Positions 1 through 10,077 of a DNA stretch of 64,000 nt are shown here, one piece after another. The position numbers and the translations under genes are program-made. Within the stretch, counting starts at the first letter, position 1; each line of letters opens with the position of its first letter. This DNA is from Pohlia nutans (Eukaryota > Streptophyta > Bryopsida > Bryales > Mniaceae): contig CM040090.1 of the NCBI GenBank assembly GCA_022496805.1, positions 13,076,001-13,140,000 of the forward strand, written 5' to 3'. Under the pieces are notes generated by a model. It did not search any database, had not been told where the DNA came from, and saw only the letters and a program-made list of their open reading frames with translations.

Positions 1-144
1 AAGATATAAGTGAGCTAGCTGTGATCGAGTTTTGTGTTGCTTATACCTCGACGATTTTAAATTCTAAAAAAAAGTGAAAAAAATAATAAAAAGAAAAAAA
101 AAAGAAAAAAAGAAGAAGAAGAAATGTATGTATGATTGTATGTT

Positions 145-1835
145 TGTATAATTATATGTATTTAATTTTTTGTGCACTATTAATTATGATTGAAGAAGCT
201 AAGTGGTAGTTAAATATGGAAGTAATCTATTGTTTTTTAATAGGCAAGAAATACTTGCAAGAAACTATTTTTACTATCTGATATTCTAATGAATGTTTAG
301 GTGATGAAATGTTTACGGATTTGAAGGTATTGTATTGTGTCCTATCTCATATCAATCCACTAATTTTTTTGTAAAAATTGTTACAGTTCACTCTTCAATT
401 CCTTGATCTCCATGATCCAAAGGTGTAGCCAGGGTGCAAGTTGAATAGAAAGAAAGTTATGAGTTGCAAACTTGCAACTTTTGATGGCGATGGTGATGGG
501 TTGCCCATGGGATAGAGCCATATTAATGTTGAAAAGTCAACAACCGGTTATGGAATTCAATCACTAGGCTTTTGGATATCAAGGCACTAGGATCCATTCG
601 AAGCAAATTGCCAAATCCTAAAATGATAACACTCTCATTATCAAAGAGCTATGAATATATTGGTCCCAAGAATCAAAGGCCATGAAAATAAAATTGAAGT
701 GATACTTATGGGTATCAATATAATAGAACAAAAGCGCACTGATCCCAATGCAAAAAAATGCTCCAAGAGTTGAAATTGTGTAAGTATTCAAAAAAAAATG
801 TGATTGTTGTTTTGAACTAAAACACCCTTTTATTTTATTGGTTAATTTGTATTTCTCTTTTTTTGCTACCTTACTTTAATTTTAGATTCAAACCTCAAAA
901 TTGGTAAGAAGCCGTTTACAGTATAATAGTCTAACTCTACCTTGTTCATTGAATGATTTTGGAATAACTTTTGAACATGATACCTTTATATATTAATAGA
1001 AAATAAGCCAATAAGGAATTGAGGAAAATATCGTCATTACTATATCTACAATGAAATGTATCAATTGAGATGATAACGTACATATTGTGCAGCAACATAG
1101 CCTAATGCAATGTATTACATTTTGGTCCAAATACTATTTCATATTATTCATGAAAATTTTCAGGTATGGATACAATCCTATAATACCTTTTGAGTGATGT
1201 TGACATTTTTGTCAAAAATCCAATTTCCATGACCAATAGATAATGTTTATTGCCTAAATTTTGATGTTGTGCAATGCCTAAATACTACACGTTTTGACAA
1301 CCCCTACTGATAACACACCCACCCAACAACTTGAATTTCCTCATTCTTTGATTCCAAAAGCCCTATGGATTGAGGGTCTTATGGTCTTTTAGGAATTCAT
1401 TTAGCTCCTTGATAAATTATTCAATTGTTACATTCTTGATAATGCACATTCAAATAACTTGAAGCTAAAGATAAATTTACGTATTTTAATGGCCATTGGA
1501 ATGTAATACATACAAGATAGAATGTTTGTTTTTTTATTCAATGAAATAATGTGAAAGATTTTGAGGGTTGAAATGTAGACATGTTACTAACAATATCCTA
1601 GTTTGACTCATGGAAGGAGATCTTGACCTTCAATAGGGTGGAACCGCAAAAAAATGATAATAAAATCCAGAAATACCAGTTGCCACTCATTAATAACATC
1701 ATTAATTTAGGGTGGAAATTTGATTCACCAAAATGTTAGTATGCTATACTAAAATCATAATTGTTTTGGTCAAAGGCCATAAATTTATATAATTATATAT
1801 TATATTTTGGTTTTAGTTTCATGAAGTTCCGTTTA
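145..1835. repeat. Arm A of a long-distance inverted repeat
   Basis: This AT-rich stretch aligns by eye, in reverse complement, with about 56150-58300. Shared landmarks include the block around 1310-1385 (matching 56530-56620), the block around 480-560 (matching 57905-58000) and the block around 240-350 (matching 58090-58200). It has no ORF of note. Arm A lacks two insertions present in arm B, so it serves as an empty site for them. Homology fades near 145 and near 1835. The family is not recognised; it is probably a dispersed transposable element. Confidence 0.75.
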
Positions 1836-2871
1836 CAATAGAGTTCTTATAGGTACTTCCCAAGGGTGCACTGCAACATCCAGTATGGAACTACGTGAGT
1901 GAACAAAAGGGTATTAGTTGTGGAGTGGGCTTACAAAATATGCATAAGCTATGGTATTACTTTAGTCAATTTTGTACATAAACATAACCCATCATAAATG
2001 ACTGTGATAAAAATTGTAAATTTACATAATTATAAGGCCATCTATTAAAACCTGGAAATGGACATCGACACAAGGACTCGAACCGTGCAAAGACTTTCCG
2101 AGCTATTCCAATTACTTGATCACAGTGTAGAAATTCAGGAGGTCACTGAATGGATTCAGTTCGTCCCAAAAATGTTATCATGTTTTTAGTGGATAAATAA
2201 CTCGATCTTCCAAAACGATTCTCTATCTTAAGTATCTTGAGAAACGACAATTCCAAAACGACAATTCCAAAATGCAAACGCAAATTAATTTCATACGAGA
2301 AGGCAATATTCATTAAAATGACACAATGTGCAGTCTCATTTTAATTATGACCCCAAATCTCGAAGATAATAATCGGTCATTATATTGAGACAACTCATTA
2401 AATTGAGACTTAACTACGTTGGATCATTCATAGTCATCTATTAAATTAAGAGTAGTCATATTTAATTGTTGAAGTCCTGAAATCTGTGTTGCATTTCTTT
2501 GAGCAATATTAGGAATGTTGACGCAACAATAAAGACTACACAACCATTCTCAAACTGGTACGAGGCATAACTAAGGCAATTATAATATTCTTGTCTCAGC
2601 CAACAATGATTTAATCAAATGGAATCACACTTATAATTGAGGATCTATTTTAAGTGAGATATCAATGACAAATATGGTCCTCCCATCCATACATGTAATG
2701 TGAAAGCGGTACCAAAATACAAAATTCAACATGCATAGTGCATAGGCACCTCGATAAATTTCAATGAATGTAATACAATGTTCTACAATAAGGACATCGC
2801 CATTGTAGTATTGTAGATCCACACAATACGAATCACTACAAATCTCTCCTACACATACGCCTATATACAAA
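1836..2871. other. Gene-free AT-rich spacer
   Basis: No coding region, RNA gene or clear repeat was recognised here. A 97-codon minus-strand ORF (2631-2924) overlaps the end of the pseudogene at 2872 and shows no family features. Confidence 0.5.
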
Positions 2872-4578
2872 TCATCCTCGAGGCGGGGATGCTTCATTGA
2901 CGGAATCTGATACATACGAGTCAATAGATGCTTTGATGATGTTGATTTGTGTCTGAGGGATTTTAATCCTTGGATCGGAAGTCTCTTTTCTTGTACGTGG
3001 CTTCCACGCTGTCATGATACAATCTGTATGGGACCAATTTGGTTGGAAACACCTATCCTCCTGCCAAGAATTCCCCTCTTTTGTATCCCAACCGTCATAT
3101 GTGTCCATATCGACGTGTTGCCGTGAAGCAGGTGTCCAATACTGCATCTGAATTAAATTCACATGTCCGGGATCAGGACTGGGATTCGTCAAGGCTTTAG
3201 CCAGCCAAAATGGTCAAAGGTCGTCATCTGCAGGGCGCACCGCGAGGAAATAGCCAGCGTACACATCACGACCAACGCAAAATGAAGGGGCTGGGCGGTC
3301 ACGCCTACGGCCAACAAAGGGAGCATCTTCGGCAAACTCCTCACGGATTGTCCCGTCGTCCAGAAATTGGTCCTCCATTTCAGGTGCGAACCTCGAAGAT
3401 GGCCAAAATCCATTTTGCAAAATCTCCCGCGCCGGAACTGGCGTGGTTAGCGCAGATCTCACCCCCTGCCAATAGTATTTGAGGGGCTCATTCATCCTCT
3501 TGAATTCTCTAGACAAATCCTCATTAGCCATAGTGCCCCATAGAGCAATGAATCCATCGAGGCCTTTGCAAATCTCATCAAGGCATCGCATCTGATTCGG
3601 GGCCAGTGCGTGAGGCTGTCCACTGGGCACCATTGGACGTCCATCTGTAGTCTCCTTCCACAATCGAATTCCCCCACCCTCCTTGGGCAACCAGTCGCTG
3701 TCTGTACAAAGAATTTTGTACTACATTAAAGGCCACCCGTTGGAATCTTTGTAGAACTTGAACTGTTGAGCATTGGTATGACCTTGCAAAGCATCATTAC
3801 CCGTGCACAAGTACCCTTCAACGAAGCCTTTGAAGTTTGGGACTTCCTCAATAAGGTGTGGAATGACAGGCTGAGATTCAGCATCCATGAAGGACTTCAT
3901 AAGCTTGGGAATCGTGGGGTAGTCATTTTCCCGCAATCTATGGCTCCATCGACCAAAGAGGGCATCGATGTCATCATGCGTGTGCCCCACGATGAGAAAA
4001 TTGATGAATATCTCGCAGAAGACACCTTTGTGTACAAGGAGGGAGCAAAATGCAAAGACCCATCGATTCTTGTTGTCCCCACATGCGTTGTCAAGCTGAA
4101 GAGTTAAAGTGGGAGGGAGTGGTTCCGCGATGACCGGCTCCCTTGGAGGAGGTGGGAGGGATTCCAAGCAAATCTCCGAACCTAGCAACAAGGCCTCGGA
4201 GAGATCAAAAGACCTACTCCCAGTGAACAACTCCCGCGTTGAATACTTTGGCGGCTTCTCCAGATCCGGTAGTAATTGGGCAATTGAACCCACGGTATGA
4301 TTCGAATCACTCGGATAAATGTCTACGCCATAATGTGCATATCTAATGTCTCCGTGGCCATGCGCAATCATTCCAGTCACCGCAACCGGCAACTTCATGA
4401 AGGAATCAACTGCCTTGCTCTTGTGAGAATAATGCGGCGAGGCAGTCTTTGAGTGGTCCATTTTGTCATGGATGATGGAAAGTAATTTGTTCGGGAATTT
4501 CTCAGACTGATCCCTATTACCATAATACAGCTCTCTGTGAGCCCTTTGTTCATTTATGTGGGCTTTGAGTTTCGTAGT
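2872..4578 (-). pseudogene. DUF7869-like protein relic (probably transposon-derived)
   Basis: One minus-strand frame stays open from a splice-acceptor-like site (CTTCTATAG, exon start about 4578) to a stop at 2872, except for a TAG at 3721-3723 and a TGA at 3214-3216. Protein similarity continues across both stops in the same frame, so they look like point nonsense changes. Motifs visible in order: IIHDKMDHSKTASPHYSHK, GMIAHGHGDIRYAHYG, LQLDNACGDNKNRW, VGHTHDDIDALFGRWSHRL, then GGGIRLWKE and a C-terminal HTDCIMTAWKPRTRK block. From family knowledge, proteins with the LQLDN and GHTHDDID motifs belong to the DUF7869 group, which is abundant in mosses, liverworts, ferns and charophytes. The aspartate-rich motifs suggest an RNase-H-like transposase ancestry, which is inference. 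No upstream exons were found before 4578, so the copy is also 5'-truncated. About 568 codons remain. Confidence 0.7.
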
Positions 4579-4892
4579 CTATAGAAGGGACGCGGGAATG
4601 CTAGCATGTGAGTCTGGGAGCGTGAGCCTGAGAGCATGAAAACCTGAGAGCCTAAGAAATTTTCAATTTTTTTTAAAGTTTTTTGGATTAGGACCTATAA
4701 CCGTGGGATCAATATTTATAACCGTGGAATCAATATTTGCAGAATCAGTAGTATATTTGGGTTTAGGGTAACATGGAATTTACATGGACTGTGTGTAGTA
4801 GATATATCATGCTGTAGAATATCATGCTGTAGGATATAGATTGCCTTCCCTACACTGTGGGACTTAGTTTGGGGTTTTGTTCACCATAGGAA

Positions 4893-5190
4893 CTTGGAGC
4901 CATGGCATCCAGGGATAGGGACAATGAACCACTATGTGGCCAACACCAAGCAAGACCAAACATCTCCCATGCCGCCCAAGCCTAGTAGTCATGTAAATCA
5001 CATTCAAGCTACCCTAGGGTTTAGGGTACATCATCACGGTAGCCAAGGGCATCATGGTAATTGGGCAGCGGTTTTAGGGTCCGCAACAATCGAAAGCCGC
5101 CGCCACCAGAAGCTTGTGCCCACTCATGTTTGCCATCATGGACGTTCATCAAGTGAAAACTTCATGACCAAAACATTCAAAATTAAGTAG
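4893..5190 (+). repeat. Upstream direct repeat, copy 1
   Basis: It starts with GGAGCCATGGCATCCAG and shares a run of landmarks with 5506-5790: CCAAGC, CATCACGG/CATCACAG, GGTAATTGGGCA, CCGCCGCC and ACTCATGTTT. The two copies are offset by about 613 bp, and both precede the ATG of the gene at 6032, which itself sits in the same GGAGCCATGGCATC context. Confidence 0.6.
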
Positions 5191-5505
5191 CATTTATAAA
5201 GAATACCATGGTGCATCCCCAATTGTATTCCCAACACTGAGCTGGGGGGGACGTTCACAGTTAACCCTTAAACGACATATGCTTTCCAGATACAACAACA
5301 AAAATCTATTTTAAATTCCATTTAAAGCATGATATTATTTTAAATTTTATTTGGCTCTATTCTAAAGAAGCATAGACCCCCCTAAGGTGCCCGGTTTGGC
5401 ATTTTAAAAATCCCATTTAATACAACGGAGTCGAAGGGTAGAGTCAAGATCCACCCAGAATATAACCAAGTCCCTAGGGCATGCATTGTCGTCTAGGGGT
5501 TAACA

Positions 5506-5790
5506 TGGAGCCATGGCATCCAGGTATAGTCACCCTGAACCAGACATACTGGCCAAAGTAAGTCACACCAACCTAGACCAAGGACCTCAGTCCCTGTCGC
5601 CCAAGCCCAGATGTGCATGTCTCAGACATCCAAGCTACCATAGTGGCCTAGCACATCACAGTCGCCAAGGACACCATGGTAATTGGGCACTCCGTCCCGT
5701 TATAAGCCCGCATCAATCAGCCGCCGCCGCCAACAGCGGATCCTGCAAACTCATGTTTACCAAGTCCGCCATGGAACTATGGAACCATGT
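5506..5790 (+). repeat. Upstream direct repeat, copy 2
   Basis: Second, diverged copy of the 4893-5190 sequence, with the same GGAGCCATGGCATCCAG start and the same order of landmarks. It lies closer to the 742-codon gene and contains the putative TATA motif near 5700. Confidence 0.6.
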
Positions 5791-6031
5791 CTAGGTATAA
5801 TTGGACGTTCATCAATGGGCTCAGTCACTGTCATGGCATTCAAAAACCAGTAGCACTTTACACTGTCCAGCGCCATTTCTTCCAAGGCTCTTCTATTCTT
5901 CCATCTCCAGATCTTCGAATCTTGAGTCAAGCTCTCCAGTCATCTCTCTCTCTTCTTCCTTCAGTCATCTCTCTCTCGCTGCGCCTGCATAGTCCCTGTA
6001 ACCTAGAGATCCACGGTTTAAACTTGGAGCC
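5690..6031 (+). promoter_or_regulatory. Putative core promoter and CT-rich 5' leader
   Basis: A TATA-like GTTATAAGCC lies near 5700. A strongly pyrimidine-rich stretch (TCTCTCTCTCTTCTTCC and similar, about 5935-5990) lies just upstream of the ATG at 6032. Plant core promoters and leaders often carry such pyrimidine patches. The transcription start is not determined; this is inferred from position and composition. Confidence 0.35.
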
Positions 6032-8260
6032 ATGGCATCATCGTCGGCAAAGAACACTATCCCCGGCCCATTTTACATTCCGCGGCAGATCGGGGAGTGG
6101 AGGAAACATGTTGACAGCATTTGGTGCGAGAAGACGAACCTGGCGCGGTTCTGGAACCAGATGAAGGACAAGGTCGACCTCGAACTGTGCCATGAATTCA
6201 TCAAATCTATGAAGACGAGAGACGAGAATGAAGAACTCCCGTCCGGCATGGTGCAAGGTATCTTGCTACAATACTCACCTCGTTACTTGTATTCATTTTT
6301 TGGGTGGGATGGCACAGGCGTCCTCAGTTGGAACGAGTCCTGCCGAGGCCCAAAGCCGGATGTGATGAACTTTTTGGGCGACACACCAGTGAAGAAGGGG
6401 AACAGATACGATGTCTTTAAGTTGGGTAAACTTCACCCAGAGCCATGGTTCTCTCACATACGGGGCATTCTCAGCCAGATCTTCTTCCGGAATGACTGCA
6501 ATTCCGTGGCACTTGAGCACCTCCAGGTAATACTATTGGCCGACCAAGGTGAGAAGGTGAATTGGGGCCTCATTATGGACGAGTGCTTCAGGATCCAGCT
6601 GCGGGGTTACCGGCACAAGGACGATTACTCAAGTCCGATCGGGCCCTTCCTGACAACGTACATTGCGAAGTATCTCCAGCACTACCGCAAGTACAACGCA
6701 CCACCGACCATGGGGACGTTTGCGGACGTACAGCTCGAAATCTCCAAAATAGCTCGCATTCGCCATGGACCCACGGAGGAAGGAAGCAACAAGAGACAGT
6801 GTTTGGGTTTAGAATCATCCGTACTAGCCTTGGAATCGGATCCAAATTGGGGACCAGTCACCGAAGACTTCCGTGGACGTTGCGCCGCCATGAGGGATGC
6901 CATGGACAACGTCGTTGAATTCGTCCATTCCACGGAGCAGCTGAGGGAGAGCTTGGCAGAGAAGCACTCCAAGTTAGTAGAGAACTCCAAGCGTAAGCTG
7001 GCTCAAGAAATCCAATCCGCCCAAGCAGCAGCACAGAAGTCGGTTGATGCGGCTCGAACTCAACATCGCCAGCAAATTGACGAAGCCGAGCAGAACTTGG
7101 CGAACTTGCGCAACCAAGTCGCCAATTTAGAACTCGAGTTGACCCACTCCAAGGAGAGCCGCGACGCACTTGCCAAGGAGAATTCATTGACTCAAGAGCG
7201 AGTCAAGAAGTTGGAGCTGCAGAACGAGGAGTACTTGGCAAGATGTAAGGACTTACAAGCAGCGAATGAGGCCTCTGGAGCAGGCCAGTCCTCGCAACCC
7301 ATGTCGACCGAGGGATACGAGGAACTCGCACGTCTGGAAGCAGAACGTGTGAAGGCGAAGTATGCGTGGGATAATTTCGAGGTCAACAAAGTCAGCTTTG
7401 TAAATGAAGCCGTGCGCAACATAGTCACCAATGTACACGCCCTGTTTAGAGAGAACCCCAGCACCACAACAGATCCATCCCAGGAGTTCATCGACCGTTG
7501 CTGTGCTGACGCCATGGAAAGTCTGGGCATGCAGGAATCGGAGCATGAATGGGAGGATGAAGACACGGATGTCATGGATATTTTTCAACCCGGGTTTCAT
7601 ACACCAGACTTTCCAAGGGATGACACACTTTCCGGCCTGCAGCCACCGGCAGCCAGAGATCCACCCACACAGGGTGGCCCAGTGACGACACCAATGGCCG
7701 GAGGAGTTCCAAGCGATTCCCAAGGAATTCCTGCTGCCCAAGGTAAACAACAGGGTCAGGTCTTAGTCACAGGTCATCAGACTGACCTGGAGGAGACGTC
7801 TCACCCCTCGCCAAGCCGGACGCCACCGCAGCAACTCTCGGCACCCTCGCCACGCCCGACGCCAGCGCAGCAACCCTCGCCACCCCAGGCTCCACGGGAC
7901 ACGGTAAAGTCCCGCCCCAAATCTTTCAAGGATCATAAGAATGCATTAAAACAAATAGAGGAAGATAACAATCTGGAGGAACATGCTCAAGATAGTGACG
8001 GAGATGAGGAGTTGAGTACAGCCATAGAGGAAACGAAGAAGTATTTTGATGAGAACCCGGATTTGGCTGCCCTTTACTCCAATCCCGATGCAGAGGATGT
8101 ACAGTGTCTATGTTGCAATAAGATGCTGGCCAAGAGCGTGTTTGATGTATATCAACACTGTGCTACTTACAGGAATAAAAACAGTCTAATGCATAAGGGT
8201 GTTGCTGCAGCAATAAAAGCACTCTATGGCGGCCAAGATCCACCACGTCGCCAAGAATAG
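6032..8260 (+). CDS. Hypothetical protein, 742 aa, coiled coil plus C-terminal zinc-binding motif
   Basis: This is a single intact exon. The ATG sits in a strong context (GCCATGGC), and a CT-rich leader precedes it. Residues 1-240 look globular, rich in W, F and Y (GEWRKHVDSIW, FFGWDGTGVLSWNES, WFSHIRGILSQIFFR, IGPFLTTYIAKYLQHY). Residues 300-410 are a long charged coiled coil. Residues 505-630 are acidic, then proline/glutamine-rich and probably disordered (repeated PSPRPTPAQQPSPP-type text). Residues 690-725 hold CLCC, then H709, C710 and H721, a C2H2/BED-like zinc-binding arrangement (YQHCATYRNKNSLMHKGVAA). I do not recognise the family. The globular, coiled-coil and finger layout would suit a DNA-binding or transposon-associated protein, which is inference. 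It is intact beside several broken mobile-element genes, so it is either a host gene or a young element gene. Confidence 0.6.
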   Translation: MASSSAKNTIPGPFYIPRQIGEWRKHVDSIWCEKTNLARFWNQMKDKVDLELCHEFIKSMKTRDENEELPSGMVQGILLQYSPRYLYSFFGWDGTGVLSWNESCRGPKPDVMNFLGDTPVKKGNRYDVFKLGKLHPEPWFSHIRGILSQIFFRNDCNSVALEHLQVILLADQGEKVNWGLIMDECFRIQLRGYRHKDDYSSPIGPFLTTYIAKYLQHYRKYNAPPTMGTFADVQLEISKIARIRHGPTEEGSNKRQCLGLESSVLALESDPNWGPVTEDFRGRCAAMRDAMDNVVEFVHSTEQLRESLAEKHSKLVENSKRKLAQEIQSAQAAAQKSVDAARTQHRQQIDEAEQNLANLRNQVANLELELTHSKESRDALAKENSLTQERVKKLELQNEEYLARCKDLQAANEASGAGQSSQPMSTEGYEELARLEAERVKAKYAWDNFEVNKVSFVNEAVRNIVTNVHALFRENPSTTTDPSQEFIDRCCADAMESLGMQESEHEWEDEDTDVMDIFQPGFHTPDFPRDDTLSGLQPPAARDPPTQGGPVTTPMAGGVPSDSQGIPAAQGKQQGQVLVTGHQTDLEETSHPSPSRTPPQQLSAPSPRPTPAQQPSPPQAPRDTVKSRPKSFKDHKNALKQIEEDNNLEEHAQDSDGDEELSTAIEETKKYFDENPDLAALYSNPDAEDVQCLCCNKMLAKSVFDVYQHCATYRNKNSLMHKGVAAAIKALYGGQDPPRRQE

Positions 8261-8839
8261 AGACCCCGTGAAGAAACCCGACCAAATCGGACATCAACCT
8301 ACAATCGCAAAAACAGGAAACAGGCCCATCTAATAATCGGCAACGTGAGCCATGGATCGCAGTGGACCAAGGACAGCGTAGGCAGGTGAAGGTGTTATAG
8401 GCAGTTAGAGATAGATAGTAAGTTTTGAGTTTAAAACTACGGGTAGCTATGCACAAGGGACATTTTATTTTTCACGAGTAGGGACACAGTCCTGATTAGC
8501 ATATATGTATTGGATTAGTAAATACAATGATGCTGGGTTTTTCCCACATTAACTCTGTTGTATACAATCTTCTTCTTCTACATGGATTGCACGTTTTTAA
8601 AACTATTTTGAACATTCGCGTGTACTCTAATGTGATTGACTTATTTGAAAACAGGCAATCTTAGTTCCAAGACTACTACTATCCGGTTCCAAGACTACCG
8701 TGATCCAGTAAACCAAGCCGAATTAGAATTGAGTGCATTGGTTTATACCTTGTGGCAGAATCTAAGGTAGGCAGGGTATATTCCACGTCCACTACATCTC
8801 ACCAATACCCCAAGCACACCAATGTCATGGTTTAGATTA

Positions 8840-9290
8840 TGCCATGGTTCCATGGCATACATTGTTCGAGAACTGGGAGGGTCAGATAGTGGTCTCGGGG
8901 CCGAGACTACTCCCCAAGGGTTTAGGGTTTAGGGAAATTGTTTGCTGCTGCATTGTCGATCCTTGGAGCTAAGGTGGACATGGATTAGGTTCTGCCATGG
9001 TTCCATGGCATACGTGGTTCGAGGACTGGGGGGGTCAGATAGTGCTCTCGGGGCCGAGACCACTCCCCAAGGGTGCGGGTTCTAGAAAAAGCTTGCTGCT
9101 GCAAAGTCAATCCTTGGTGCCATGGTGGACATGGTGTAGGTTATGCCATGGTTCCATGGCATATGTGGTTCGAGAACTAGGAGGGTCAGATAGTGGTCTC
9201 GGGGCCGAGACCACTCCCGAAGGGTGCGGGTTCTAGAAACAGTTTGCTGTTGCAATGTCAATCCTTGGTGCTAAGGTCGTGAACATTCCA
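8840..9290 (+). repeat. Tandem repeat, three copies of about 151-155 bp
   Basis: Three successive copies begin near 8845, 8996 and 9147 with CCATGGTTCCATGGCATA, continue through GGGTCAGATAGT, and end with TCAATCCTTGG(T/A)GC. Each carries the 18-bp motif GGTCTCGGGGCCGAGACC or a one-base variant; this is the exact reverse complement of the signature motif of the 226-bp satellite. The first copy contains two TTTAGGG units (8921-8934). Confidence 0.75.
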
Positions 9291-9659
9291 AAAACGTGGC
9301 CCATCATCAAGCCGTGGGCACCGAGGACACTCCACAGCCACCACGATACTCGAGTCACGCATGAGCATGGAGGGACAGACAGCGCCATTCATGTGTGCGT
9401 GACGGCGAACACGACAGAACCCAGGAGCTTCTCGTCCTGCCCCAACTCGTGGTGAACGCCATCTGTGACAACCTACCCCTACACCCGCACCAAAAACGGC
9501 CAAAAACCACCATTCACAAGCCCACATCCAAGCACCCACTCTCGGTTCCAATTTCCACATTCCATTCGCATCCCTGCCACTAACAATGTAAAGCATCAGC
9601 CCCACTGCTTAGATTTGGGGCATGACGAGAAGCTCCCGGGTTCTGCAGTTCGAGAACCA

Positions 9660-9860
9660 AGCCCCTCCATCAAGCCGTCGGCCCCTAGACCTCAAACCAC
9701 GCCCTCGGAGACGTGATTCACGCACCCATGTCGCTCGGCCACGAACACCCTGATGTCCTACGTCATGTACAGAATTGGCCGCCACGGGAGTACCTAGAAG
9801 CGTTTCTCTGATCTCTTCCCACGACCCTAAACTCACACTCCTCAATCAAGCTAAGACCAG
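9660..9860 (+). repeat. Solitary diverged 226-bp satellite monomer with right-flank sequence
   Basis: It reads TAGACCTCAAACCACGCCCT, GTGATTCACGCACCCATGT, CTCGGCCACGAACACCCTGA and GCCACGGGAGTACC in the same order as a satellite monomer. It then continues as CTCTTCCCACGACCCTAAACT, which is also what follows the last monomer of the main array (about 24515-24550). It is therefore a single-copy relative that shares the array's right edge. Confidence 0.75.
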
Positions 9861-10077
9861 AGCTCATTACATCACATGTAGAGGCCTCACTTTTTTATGA
9901 AACAATAACTGCCCACAATAATATGAAACAATAACTGATAAGAGTTCAATGAGGTTGGAGAATACAAACGGTTGGCAATCCATAGTATAACGCACATGTA
10001 AAAAATCCAAAGTAGTGGCCCTTTTAGTCTCACTACAAATACCATATAGAAAGTAGTACAAATATGTGGAGAGAACA

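Noticed and set aside
2631..2924. 97-codon minus-strand ORF
   Set aside because: It overlaps the pseudogene end, has no recognisable motif, and is expected by chance.
8921..8934. Two TTTAGGG plant-telomere units
   Set aside because: Only two units occur, within a repeat copy. This is too few to call an interstitial telomere.
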